The position numbers and the translations under genes were made by a program. A model generated the notes under the pieces. The model did not search any database and had not been told where the DNA came from. It saw only the letters and a list, made by a program, of their open reading frames with translations. Of a stretch of 64,000 nucleotides of DNA, positions 22,372-35,177 are shown piece by piece. The DNA lies in NCBI RefSeq assembly GCF_028502605.1, contig NC_079236.1:1178001-1242000 (forward strand), given 5' to 3'. The first letter of the stretch is position 1. The number at the start of each line of letters is the position of its first letter. The DNA comes from Trichoderma breve. Its lineage: Eukaryota > Ascomycota > Sordariomycetes > Hypocreales > Hypocreaceae.

Positions 22372-23407
22372 GGAGGACGCCTTATCTCCTGATGGGTCAC
22401 CTCTTACACAGAAAGAACATGAACTGGATCAACTAGTGACTCATGTACTCTGACTCTATAGTATTATACGGAATAAATTCCGTAAAGACCCAAAGATCCC
22501 TGCCAAGTCAACGTATCATCATCCATTGTGCCTTTGTAAGGGGGGTCGTTTCAGTTCTAAACGTCCCAACAGAGCGGTCTGTACGATTCCAGGTTTAGTC
22601 TTAGACTGTGGCCCGATTGTCCCTGAGATCTGTAAGGCAGAATCCATGCAGATTATGACCAGATTCGAATATTATTTCCTTTCAAGGTCGATCATGGATT
22701 AAGCCTTGTTTGAGTCTCCAGTTGTCTACAAGGCCGGCACTCTCGCTGCATACTAGAAATAGGCATATGTTGACGGTGGGTAACGGTCATTACCGGAGAT
22801 AGATCGTCGATTCCACTGTTTGGCCCGTTTGCTCCCTGTCAAAGTCCGCTAAAATAGGCGGACTTGGGTGACAAGAATGTATCGCGCGCGCTAATTTTCG
22901 AATCGACTTACTCGTATTATAAGGTTTCTTCGCCGTCTTTTTTCGTTTCGGGTTTACCGTCGCCGTTGTTCTTCCAGTCTTATGCTTCCTATTCCGGGCA
23001 GCCCCAGTTCTTCTTTACTCTGTATTAATTAATCCTCTTTTATCCCCTTTTATCGTTTGTTGCCTTGTTGGGCTGCTCAGTCATTTATTAATAACCTACT
23101 TGTAGCCCGGCACTCGTTCTTGGGTTGGCACAAACGGCTTAATTTCCCCTTACAAAGACACACACAACAGAGTTTCCCTTCAGCTCTGCTTATTCAATAG
23201 AAGAGTGGATCGTCTTGGAATCTGTTCTATTTAGCGGGCCCAAGACGCAGGTTGCTCACCTCATCAACTCCCCTATACAGACAGGCTCACCTCATCGGCT
23301 TTTGCCGGCCGTCGCTGAATTCGACAACTCCTCGGTGGTACACAGACCGATAGCTGCCATCATCAACGCCCCCACGCTGCTACCTTTCAACTCTGGTGCT
23401 TCGTTTG
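22372..23407. other. intergenic region and long 5' leader of bZIP gene
   Basis: About 1 kb. The last 240 bases are open in another frame (23215-23484), but start only at a TTG codon. Pyrimidine-rich around 22920-23070, as in many fungal promoters. No gene seen. Confidence 0.45.
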
Positions 23408-25035
23408 ATGACGGCACCTTCGTACATGTTGATCACAATGGAGCATATCGAGTCTACGACACCAAACAGCGAGCACTCTGCTGATGAGATGCAAAATGAT
23501 GGCAGCAGCAGCGGGTCAAGTGGAAGGAAGCGCACCACTCCAAGATCCCCGAATGGAGGGCCACAGAAACTAAAGACGTCCGAAAGAAGACGTATTCAGA
23601 ACCGCCAAGCACAAAAGACTTACAGTTAGTACACAACGAAAATCCTTCGTGGCTTAGGAAAGCAAAGCAAAGCAAAGCGACAAGCGATCCGCTAATGATG
23701 AGCTGAAACCGAATAGGAGAGAAGCAGAAGAAGCGACTGCAGGCTCTAGAGTCGTTTGCCAAGTCTCAGACACTTGCTGCTCACGATGCGCCGTCTTCGT
23801 CCACCCCGACGTCCACCATTGGCCAAACCATGGCCGGCCTGCTGGCCGCGGACTCGCCTATCATGGGATTGGCCGGGATGATGCAGCCTCATGATCTCGG
23901 CTCAGCCGCTACCACAGGAATGGGAAGCTTTGTAGGATGCGGCCCAAGCTTCAGTTCGTCTGCCTTGGGCTACCAAACCGGCGGGCCAGCTCCCATGTAC
24001 AGATATACGCCTAGTCTGGACTACCAGGCGGATGGTGCCCTGAATGCCGGTCGATCATTCCGAGAGGACTTGTTTTCCGCATCAACTCCGCTGGCTGCCC
24101 CATCCGGGTCCGAGTCCATAACACCGGGGAGCGGATTTAATTCACCCTCGATGCCGCCGGGCGTTCTTCAGTCACACAACGTCCATGTTCTTAAGAGCCA
24201 ATCACCGGCGAGGGACGAAACAGATACTTTACTTGCTCAGTTCCTTCTACAAGATGACATTACTCTGAGTAGAGCACTGCTAAAGAATATCCGCACAAAT
24301 AAGATAACGCTCAAGGATATCCTGAGAAAGGGCCTTCAGTCACTGGAAAGAGACGCAGATAGCCCTTTGAACAGCATGAGAATGGTTGATGGTTCATTAC
24401 AAGGGCGTAAGCCCACACAAGGTGAATCAAAAGGCTCGACTATTTCACCATGTTGTTCTAACAAGGGTTAAATAGTGCAGCTCCCCGATCTTCACGCCAA
24501 TACAATCCGCATCACGCAAATGTCGTTTGTAGCAGCTGTCCTATATAACGCAACCATGCTGGGCATATCAGCACCAGAAATGTTTGCACACGACACTGAG
24601 TCTCATTTTTTTGCATCAAGGAAAGCGTTAGGAGGAATGGAAGATATTTCAGAACAAGTTGCATATGTTGATATAAAAGACGACCTGAAGCCCACCCAGA
24701 ACCAACTCACACAACGTCATCACCCCTACATCGACGCTCTCCCCTTTCGGGCTTTCCGCGAGCGTTTAATAGCATTGATCAACGCTGAGCCCAGTATTAT
24801 CAACATGGAAGAGCTCTGTCATGATCTACAGAGCGATGGAGTGATTTGTTGGGGCTCCGGTGCTGGGGCTGGCACTGGACACTCTGGCGCCCCGTGGGAT
24901 ATCCGAAGCTGGGAAGTACGGCCGTGGTTTCTGAAGAAATACTGGATGATTACAGAAGGCACCGAGGGAGAGATGTATCAGCAGGCTAGATGGTGGTGTG
25001 AGATGAGGGGAGAAGAGGTGCCGACGTTGTGGTGA
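23408..25035 (+). CDS. bZIP transcription factor with DUF3425 domain
   Basis: Exons 23408-23624, 23717-24406 and 24476-25035 give 488 residues from the ATG at 23408; in-frame ATGs at 23426 and 23438 are possible starts. The basic region spans the first intron: TSERRRIQNRQAQKTY then REKQKKRLQALE, with the invariant N-x7-R. The heptad part is very short (RLQALESFA), as in the fungal bZIP group that carries DUF3425. The C-terminal third is DUF3425: a LKPTQNQLTQRHHPYIDALPF motif and PWFLKKYWMIT. The middle is Ser/Pro/Gly-rich and probably disordered. Expected role: nuclear regulator. An AAAGC repeat lies in the first intron (23659-23678). Confidence 0.9.
23659..23678. repeat. AAAGC microsatellite in bZIP intron 1
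   Basis: Four consecutive AAAGC-type units between the 5' splice site at 23625 and the 3' splice site at 23716. Confidence 0.6.
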
Positions 25036-25196
25036 TGCAGAGAATCATTTGAAGTTTTTAGATGTATTCATCTTTGACTGCCTCAAGCCTCCCTCTTCTG
25101 GAACGCCATGTTTGAGTGTTTTTATTTTGACATGTTGCCATTCATTGCTCATGCTTCCCTCTATCATACAGAACATACAGAACATCTGCATGATAT

Positions 25197-26189
25197 TTAT
25201 TTTAGCTGATCCATAAGCCGCCGGAGCCACTTCAACCTCGCCTCGGTAGCTTGTTTCGACACACTCGCTTCTGGAGCAAAGAAATCGAACCCATGCAATC
25301 CACCAGCAAACACCATCAGCTCAGCCTGCACGCCATGCTCCCACAATTTGGACGCATAGGCAACAACGCTATCTCTAAAGGGCTCAGCGGACCCGACGTC
25401 GATGTACGTAGGAGGAAGATTCGACAAGTCTGTTGCCCGGCCTGGAGCCTCGAAGACGGAGACTTTATCCGTCGCCCGGCGGTCGCCCAAAATACATGTC
25501 CAACTAAACTCGTCCGACTCCCCAGAATAAGCCCCATGACGCAGATATTGCTTGTGGGAAACTGTATCGGCACGATCATCCAGCATCGGACAGACGAGCA
25601 TTTGTCCGCAGAGCTTGGGGAATCCCTTGTCTCTAGCCATCAACGCAACCGCAGCAGAAAGTCCTCCACCGGCAGAGGCGCCTCCGATGAGCAACTTGTC
25701 CGGGTCGAAACCAAATCGGTCCGCTTGCTTTGCGAACCAGACAAGGCCTTCCCAGCAATCTTCAAAAGGTTCAAGACCAGGGTTCTCCGGAGCTAGCCTG
25801 TATTTCACAGTGGCGACGATGCCGTCGATTTCCTTCGCCCAGGATAAAGCCAAGTCGAGATTGAGGTATTCATCCCCGATAACTACGCCGCCTGGGTGTA
25901 TGGTGTAGATGGCTGGCCGCTTGTCTGTGCTTGAGGCTCCTTTTGGCTTAATAACAACGATGTCGATATCTCCACGAGGTCCAGGGATGGTTACCCGTTC
26001 AGTTTCCAGCGAGGGATCAGAATGGACTTTGTCCTTGATTGCACTGGAATTTGGGACAGCTGATTGACGTATAGCTGCGACTCTGACGGCAGCGTCGAGG
26101 GGGAGGGAGTCTGTGAGAGTGCCATCGATCATGACGGGAGGGAGATTTTTGATGACTTCGGGGTCAAAGGGCGGCCTGACGGAAGACAT
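25197..26189 (-). CDS. alpha/beta hydrolase (HSL-type esterase)
   Basis: Single exon of 330 codons from the ATG at 26189; the frame stays open upstream to 26282, but the residues before MSSVRPP look like untranslated leader. The hormone-sensitive-lipase type fold is clear: the oxyanion motif is TIHPGGVVIGD (HPGG, where HGGG is usual), YRLAPENPGLEPFEDC follows, the nucleophile elbow is IGGASAGGG, and the Asp and His are in YIDVGSAEPFRD and GGLHGFD. No signal peptide is seen, so it is probably intracellular. Members hydrolyse short-chain esters or xenobiotic and metabolite esters. The bZIP gene ends 160 bases away and converges with it. Confidence 0.92.
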   Translation of the reverse strand: MSSVRPPFDPEVIKNLPPVMIDGTLTDSLPLDAAVRVAAIRQSAVPNSSAIKDKVHSDPSLETERVTIPGPRGDIDIVVIKPKGASSTDKRPAIYTIHPGGVVIGDEYLNLDLALSWAKEIDGIVATVKYRLAPENPGLEPFEDCWEGLVWFAKQADRFGFDPDKLLIGGASAGGGLSAAVALMARDKGFPKLCGQMLVCPMLDDRADTVSHKQYLRHGAYSGESDEFSWTCILGDRRATDKVSVFEAPGRATDLSNLPPTYIDVGSAEPFRDSVVAYASKLWEHGVQAELMVFAGGLHGFDFFAPEASVSKQATEARLKWLRRLMDQLK

Positions 26190-26883
26190 GATGGCGGACG
26201 TTCTTGTTTTCTCTTGTAGAAGATGGAGTTTTCTAGATATGACTCTGCGGGTATTTAATTGAATGAGAGATCCTACAACCAACTTACATCTTGTCCATGT
26301 GAGCTCCCCCAGCGCTTGTTATATAGCTGTCCTAAACGAGAGCATTCATCATCTCCGCTATGCCCGGGGTTCCCATGTTGCTCAATGACCAGGATTGATT
26401 GGTTTCACCTCGTCCATCCGTGCCAACAACTCTCCGTTTGTCGACCCAACCGTAGGATTTCCATCCTGTGATCTCGTCTGGGCTTCCTAGGTTGTCATAG
26501 TGAGCACCGTCACCCTGCAAGGACAAGGATCAAACTCCGCGACACGTCCTTGCATGATGGAGAAGCACTGGCGGACAATTGCAACAGTCCGTGCACCGCC
26601 TGTGATTTACAATCTTGATTCCCTCATGTTCTCTTTGTCTCAATACATCACCATCACCATCGCCATAGTTCATCTAATCTAATCTTCAATCACAAGCCTA
26701 GCCCAGCGCTATCAATCAAAAAATCCCCCGCCCCTCCCCACTAAAAATGTCCAGTTTCTGATGGCGCTCGGATAAACCCGCCGATCTTCGGATCGAGATA
26801 CTAAAATTCGAAACTCGAGTCGTAAAAAAAAAAGTTACTCACGCACAAGCAAAGACAAGAAAGCCCAATTGATTGCGCCCGCC
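26190..26883. other. divergent promoter region, hydrolase / LYS12
   Basis: About 690 bases, C-rich near 26720-26750 and poly-A at 26825-26834, just before the LYS12 start. No gene seen. Confidence 0.5.
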
Positions 26884-28050
<1,167 letters not shown>

Positions 28051-28577
28051 ATGGTGTCTTTGGCTGGAAGGAGTAAAAACTGGCGTGAGTTGGAAAAGCT
28101 CTATCGTCTCTCTGTCAGCATGAGTATTCTCTGTAGTAAAATGGTTCGGATGAAACCGGACCTAAAGAGCAAATTTAGTTTTGAATAAAGAAAAAGCAAA
28201 AACTTTTGATTCAAGAGACGCATAATAGCTGATCTAGTCAGCTCGGCTACCTAGCCTAAAAGCAATCATCTCGGCCGTCTTTCCATCAAAGCGGCAGCAA
28301 ATCAAGTACCTTGCGAAATCCAGTGCTCCCAAATATCCATGACCAACCTATGCCTCAGATAACTAAGTGTGTAAGTATCATCATATGACCGATAAATATC
28401 GTCCCGTAAAGCCCATGCTAAATGCATCTCGCAGCAAAAACTTTTCGCCTGTGATCCTAACCTCTCGTCTTCATGCCGAATCTGTCCCAAGTAAATAACT
28501 TTTCTCCTTGTAATCCCAACTCCAATGAAAAGATTGAGAAAAGAAAATCCTCATATCCCCATCTAAAAAATATCACC
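28051..28577. other. convergent intergenic region
   Basis: 3' flanks of LYS12 and the SNF2-RING gene, with an AATAAA-like signal at 28184. No gene seen. Confidence 0.45.
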
Positions 28578-31500
28578 TCAATTCTTTTTCTTGGACGAAG
28601 CTTTCGTCGCGTTTTTCTTGGCCGCCCTAGCCTTGGCTTTATTCTTCTTCTCTTCCATCGCCGCCTTTTTGCGGAGAATGTCTTCTTGAAGCTCCATCTC
28701 GCTCACATCCAGTGGCGTATGGCCATCGTCTTGCAGCGTATAATCGACATCCGCTGCTTTCTTCATCTTGAGGTTGTGAATGCGCGTATCCGTTTCATCC
28801 TCAGTTTTGAGTGTGACCAAATGAGTTGCCTTCAACTGGCCCATTCGCGTCACTCGTCCGAATGCCTGCTGCTCCGCGGTTTTGTTCCACCAGGGATCGA
28901 TTATGATGACTCTGTTTGCAACTGTGAGGTTAAGGCACTGTCCGCCGCTCTTGAGAGTAGCAACCTAGGTGAAATGTATTTGATTAGACAAAAATAAGCC
29001 TTCGTAGAGGTGATAGTCACTGAACGCGTAAAGAAGAGGCGCTTACCATGATTTTGACATCCACGTTTTCCTTTATCGCTGCCAAAGCCTTGCTCTTCGG
29101 CCCATCCGCGAGACCGCCCCAATAATATACAAATCCGATGCCTAAGGTGCTGAGCATATAGCCCAAGATCTTTGCTGTTCCAATAAACTGAGTGAAAACT
29201 AAGAAATCAAAGCAAAAATCGGTAAGCCGACATGACACCACCGCAGAATCAGGAATTGTAGACACTTACTGAGAATTTTATCGTCGGGCGCTTCATGCAG
29301 CCAAGTGAGAGCGACAGCCATTGTCGCCGTCAGTCTTGCGCTTGGCACAGTGGGAACGTCTTCCAAGATTGTGCTGCAAACAAAGAAGCCGTTTGGGTCA
29401 TCTCCTTGGCGCATTATGACGTTGTTGTAATCTTCGCCAGGCTCACGATAACTTTTGGCATTTGAATCGAGCTTGGTTTGCACGGTCTCGACATCATCTC
29501 CTGTTTCAAGCTCTTTACCGCAGCCTTTGTGAGGACAATTCTGAGAGTGTAAACCGGTCATTAAGAAATTCACACCATATTTTCTGGGTGAAGAATTTAC
29601 TCACATGCTTCTTATCGCTTTGGAGGTCCTCATTGCCTGCCTTAAAGTTCGCTTTGTCGATTTTGTGATTCTCTTTGGCGGCTCTGGATAAACATTTGGT
29701 GCAGAAGATATGGCCACACTCTTGAAGTTAGCATGGACTATGTACGATAACTTAACTGATTTGTTTTACTTACGCCGTCGGCAAAAAGTGGCTGCACTGG
29801 TGGTTTATGGCAGAGAAGACAGTCACTGCTTCTCAATGCGTTCTCGGCACTCACCAATTTGAGTAGCTCCGTCATGTCGAAGTATTTGCCAAACATAGGT
29901 TCCTCTCGCTGTTGCAATATTTCGAGCCCTGTTTGGTATCTCAACATATCGGAATCTTCCCCAATGTTTGAGCGAATTTGCTCGATGATGGTTTGCTTCG
30001 ATTGCACGTTTTCAAGAGCATCCATCAACACGTTTAGGTCCTCCAGTTCAAACGAACGCCGGAGAAGCCGCTCAATGCAAAACGAGTGAGAGATTGCTTG
30101 TCGCTTTCTCACTTGGCTGGCATGTCCTAATCTGCAACTCGCAGACTGAGCCGCAGACTGAGCGTCTTTGGCCTTCTTCTTTCCCTTTCCTTTGCTCTCA
30201 GTTTCCTCCACGTCATCTAGACTGCCTACTGCCGCTTCCAATTTGTCTTTCTTGAGTTTGCCTTGTTTCAAATTCTTAACGGCCTTGTCGTAGAAATTTC
30301 TCACAGCCCTGAAAAAGATCATTTAGTACATATGTTCCACACAGGGGAAAGTTGGGACGTTTGAAGAATGGGGGATGTCAAATGTACTCAATAATAACCT
30401 GTTCCTCTATTGATAAAGGAACATCAAGATTAACTTCTTTCTTTTCTGGAAGATTGATAATCTTATATCCCAGGAACTCATCATCCAGTGTCCTAGATTG
30501 TTTTAGTTTTTGCAATTATGCTACCAATCAAGGACTACCAAGCTGACCTTCGATACATGAAAAGGCTGGTTAACGCCTCAAATTGGGCATTTGATTTACC
30601 CTGTTGTTGTTAGTGACTCTCTATTCATGTTTTAGAATCTCATAAGTTCTTACCTTGGTGGTGTACATGGCCTTGAATTCTTTCATGGTCCATGTCGATT
30701 CACACTCTGTGAACTTAAGATATGGATACATCTCTGTAACAATTAGTGAAGAGCCTCACCCAGGTAATGATTCGAACTCTAGCACACACCTTCAGAACTG
30801 TTGGCCAGTGGTGTGCCAGTCAATGCCCAGCGATATTTTCCTGGTAGTGCACAACACGCTTTAGAAGCTAACAGAAAGAGCAAAGTCAGTGGTTAGTTGG
30901 CTTCAAACAGAGGCGATGATTACATACTGCGGCTGTTGACATTTTTGATGGCATGCGCTTCATCAAGTATGATCCTGTACCATTTGATCTTGAACATGGC
31001 ACCAGCATGGGCCTCAAACTCGCGGCGGAAAGAGATATTATCGCTGTCATATTTTTCTTCGAGCTCTGCGAGGATGCCGTTACTGGGATAATTGGCTAAT
31101 ACGTCGCTGTATGTCGCGATGCTGTTTTTTCAGTCAGTAGAAATCCATAGGTTTAAATATTGACACAATATAAAACTCACACAATGAAAGCTCTTTCGCA
31201 TTTGGCCATCAGGTAAGAATCCTGTGGATCATAAACGAAAACCAGATCCTTGACTGGCGCTTTGCAGTGCTTCTGTATGATCTGTCAGATAGGGAACCTT
31301 CATCAATTGGTCGTCTCTCAGTCTTCTCACCTGCGCTTCTTCTTCCCACTGCTTGCCAAATGTCTTGTTGGGCACAACAACGAGTGTGGCATTGCAAAAC
31401 TTTTCAAGATGCTCATCATCTGCCTGATTCCCCACGATGCATGCCAGACTCATGACTGTTTTGCCCATCCCTGGAGCATCAGCCTGAAGTCCACCGAATG

Positions 31501-32572
31501 GCTTCGCTCGAGCCAGCTCCCTCTTGACCATCCAGGCTACAGCTGTGAGTTGGTAGCTGTCCAGGCCAGTCTCCATGCCTTTTAGCCTCCAGCGACCATT
31601 CACGGCTTCAACTCTTTTGTACCCAAATAAACTTGCAGCCTCGTGTAGATCTTGATTCTGCGTATTTTTGCGCCTGGTGTCACAATTTTGGGGTATCTGG
31701 GATTTCATCTGAGCAGCTGTCAGTTGGGCAAATTGCTGAGCATGAGTTGTTGCCTGGATAGGCTCCATGGAAAGCAATGAGCTCCCATCGGAAGTCGAAG
31801 AGCCGTCGTTGACTATTGAGAGTACACTGCCGTTTGCTGTCTTGAGAGTCTTGCGAGGGTCCGTATCATCTCCAGTGAGCTTCCGCTTGCGTGAATAATT
31901 TGCTCCAGCCTTTTTGCTTCCTTCTCGCTGCATTCTCTTGGCGTATTTTTTGTCTTCCTCTTCGTGTAGACGAGCAACAAATTCTCGTGCATTCGTGGCG
32001 TGTTTTCTTCGCGGCTTCTTGATCTTTTCCTTCTTCTCCAAAGGGCTGTTTGCCTGCTGGCCCATATCGCCTTCATCCTTTGGAGGAGATGAATCGCTTT
32101 CATCTACATAGTCAGAGTCGTCGTCACTCTCTTCACCAGGAGGATCGGAGAGATCCGAATCTTCAGCCACTGCCAGCGTGAGAATGCTGGCGATGTTCTG
32201 CTCAACAACGTCCCCTTGCTGCGCTGGATCTGCCTGTGAACCAGCTTCTCCATTCTCAGAAATTTGCACTGAATTCTCATTCGCTTCTGGTGTCTGCTCT
32301 TTCATGAGGACGGACTCATCATCTGCGCTTTTCGCATTCTCCGGTGGGCTTGCATTACTGGGCGATTCAGCGCCTTCATCTTGATCTCCGTAGTCAGAAA
32401 ACCGATCCGCGCTCCATTGGAATGTACGTTTTGGGCCACCCAGGCCAGAAAGCTCTGGTTGGGCTTCATTTGTTGCCGGACACGAAGCTGGAGGAGAAGG
32501 ATAGCGGGTGTGGGGTGGAGGTGATTGAGGAGACTTTGGAGTCTCCATGGTGGAATGCGTAACTGAATCCAT
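28578..32572 (-). CDS. SNF2-family DNA-dependent ATPase with embedded RING finger
   Basis: A multi-exon gene starting at 32572 and ending TGA at 28578. The first exons are 31331-32572, 31181-31272 and 30928-31121, and more follow. The N-terminal 300 residues are acidic, Ser/Pro-rich and disordered, with basic clusters that could be NLSs. The SNF2 lobe has QADAPGMGKTVMSL (Walker A), IILDEAHAIKN (DEAH box) and WALTGTPLANS. The RING begins DCLLCHKPP and continues CGHIFCTKC and CPHKGC across introns at about 29500-29850. The C-lobe has FTQFIGTAKILGYML and AEQQAFGRVTRMGQ. A Lys-rich tail closes it. The layout (RING between helicase lobes) is that of the Rad5/Rad16/HLTF class: nuclear translocases with E3 ubiquitin ligase activity in repair or chromatin. 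Which member it is cannot be settled here. Confidence 0.88.
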
Positions 32573-35177
32573 CTATGATTTGGTCAGTTGAGCTATTTCA
32601 TAGCATTTTGGAAAAGTAAACTATGAGGGAGAAGGGGGGGGGGCTTCTACTTCACCAAAATATAAAGTCTTGGGGTAATTTTCCCAGCAAATCACATTGA
32701 GCAACGGCTTGTAGAACTTGCGAGCGGCTACTCAATAAAATCTGGGCCAGGTTGAACGTGAAAGATTAATGGTGCTGGAAGAAAAGAAAAGAAAAGAAAA
32801 GAAGAGGTGAGGTGAAGATGAGAGGAATGGCTAAGTTGATCTAGAGAGAGAAGAGTTGATGAAGTGGTTAAGTAGGCAATGCGCGGGGCGGTGTAGAGAA
32901 TTCACATGACTTCAGCAGAGCTGGCTATGGCAGGCAGCTGTTCTCTGAAATACAAGTATCATCGAAATGAGTTTCACCAGTTTTCAAGTTCAACTCAGCG
33001 GGAGTCGCGGTGTTGACAGCTGTCGGGCTACTTTGTTTATGGTGGAACTCACGCAAAGGTCTATGCAAGGAACGTAGCGCATATGTATGAAGAGAAGCAT
33101 GAATGCACAAGTGATGGAACAGGTGGAATACATATTCAATTGCATCCCTAATGATAGATATTGGTATTGATGCAAGCTTATATGATACTCACGATATTGC
33201 CGAGTCCAGCCACATAAGCTGAGAACAACGGGTATCTTCCATCACGACTCTTTTCGTTTGGTAGCTCCACATACTTACATGCCGTATTTTAGCTTATTGT
33301 AATCGCAATCCACAATAACAGGCTTCTTTCAGATACAAGAAGTAGATAGTGCGCGACTGTTCATTACAACTCTAAGCGCAAACCATCAATACTTGTCCAC
33401 GTTCCAGCTGCCCACTCTCTACAAGAAACATCCCATTTTGCATTGCTCTTGTTCAATATGAAACAAAAAATCGTCCGTGATTATTGAATATTTCGATGTC
33501 TTGAGGTTGTCTATAGAACCTTGGTGTCCTATGCCATTTAATTGTGCCTGTGGTCACCCAGTGCTCCTGGAGTAACTATATCTAGAGTGAATGCTGCGCT
33601 GTGAATGCAGTCTCATTCACAATAGACTATGACTCAAGATTATATCCGTTTCCATTAGAAGCACGTCCCCACTAGCCAATGGCACTGTAGATGATAATGT
33701 TTACCCCAGATGGAGATAATATGGCTATCACAAGCTATAATTGAGTGCCGATTCGTCGCAGTGTCAACCCTATTAGACAAATTCACACCTACCACACCTC
33801 TACACGTTTTTTTCCTCGGCCATGACAAGTATTCTACCTCGGGACCGTTGCGCCATGTTATTCTGACTTACCACGGCTGTGTGCATGTAGCTGGAGCTGT
33901 TGTAAGCCACGCTCAAGCAAGGAGTAAGCCGCCAATCTCGTCAATTTCGTTAATCTCGTCGGTCAGCCCAGTGACATATTACCCGCTGTGGGGTGAATTG
34001 GAATCAATAGCCCGAAACTAAAGCCATCTGCCTAGCTTTACGACATCTCAAGACTCATGATCTGACTATGTCTTGGAGGGCGTATATATCGGGGACTGAT
34101 AACTGGTGATGGACTAAAAAGGGCCGCTCAAGTACAGCCAAGAAAATCCACGCGGAGTAAAACAAATACCTAGGTAATGGAAGCTTTTGTTCCCCAGAAT
34201 GCAAGCTGCTCCATGGCGCGGAAAATTAAACCCTTCAGCTGCGTTAGTGCCCCCCTGATGAGATGTTTTTTGCTAGCTAGACACTCCTTTCTACGAGGGG
34301 TGCAGTTACAGCCCTTATCCAACTTTTTGCTTTACACAGCATGAAAACATCTCTATTGAGAGATGATATCGGGTATTTCGAGAGCGGGAGAATTTCGGAC
34401 ATGGCCCTACTTGAGAGTCCGAAGCCGAAACGCGAAGATTCTCCCCGGCGGAAAAGCGAAAGGCCGACATCAGTTATCCGATTCATTCCTGAGTCGCTTC
34501 CAACTGGTACACAACTCGTAAATGGATGATTATTCGTGCAAAGCGGACCTTCTTGGTCATATTTCTCCATGATACATGCGACTACCGATGCTTCATCTCC
34601 CGTGCTAGGCGAGCGAAACCCGCGAATGCTACCCTGCATCAGCCTTTAACATGTAAGCGGCGCGGCAAACTCTGCTGTGTTGATCCTTGAATGCCCGCCT
34701 TGGTAAGAATTACAATAGAATCTTGGTCACCGTAGCTATCCAAGAGCTTTAACAATGTGGATATGGCAAAGAATAGCGCCGGCACCTTGTCAGCGACATC
34801 TCGGTAGTGGCGCTCCTGAGCTGAAGCATCAACTACGCGCGGGTAAGCAAATCGAGTTAATCGATAGTGGGGATTGTTCTTGTTTCCAAGTGTGAAAGAA
34901 AGGGATGTCTCATTTATCGCATTTTGCCGGAGAGCGATGAAGATAGCGCGAGGCCGACTGTGTCTGTTTACGAGCGATCGTCGCTTAAACTGGAGAGACA
35001 TTTGGTGATGTGCGCCGTCGACGATGAGATACCTGGTTAAACATGGAGCCGAGGTGTTGCTCGAAGCCGTCGTATGTTGACATAAATACATACTTAAGGA
35101 AGCTTACTTACTTCTATTTCACCTCGGTCTTTTCTATAGCAGCAATAGCTTATGATCGACAAGATAGCTATTGCACC
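32573..35177. other. 2.6-kb intergenic region
   Basis: Divergent spacer between the SNF2-RING gene and the P450. It includes two adjacent minus-strand frames (34639-35091, 150 codons; 34277-34639, 120 codons) that touch in a TGATG. Neither shows a domain I recognise, and I found no convincing splice sites joining them. A TACCTAGGTA palindrome lies near 34168. Confidence 0.45.
32779..32802. repeat. AAAAG microsatellite upstream of SNF2-RING gene
   Basis: Four to five tandem GAAAA units, about 210 bases upstream of the ATG. A run of ten G lies nearby at 32634-32643. Confidence 0.6.

Noticed and set aside
33710..34021. 103-codon plus-strand frame
   Set aside because: No homology impression, surrounded by AT-rich non-coding sequence.
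34637..34641. TGATG stop/start overlap suggesting translational coupling
   Set aside because: Such coupling is a bacterial habit; the surrounding DNA is clearly fungal nuclear.
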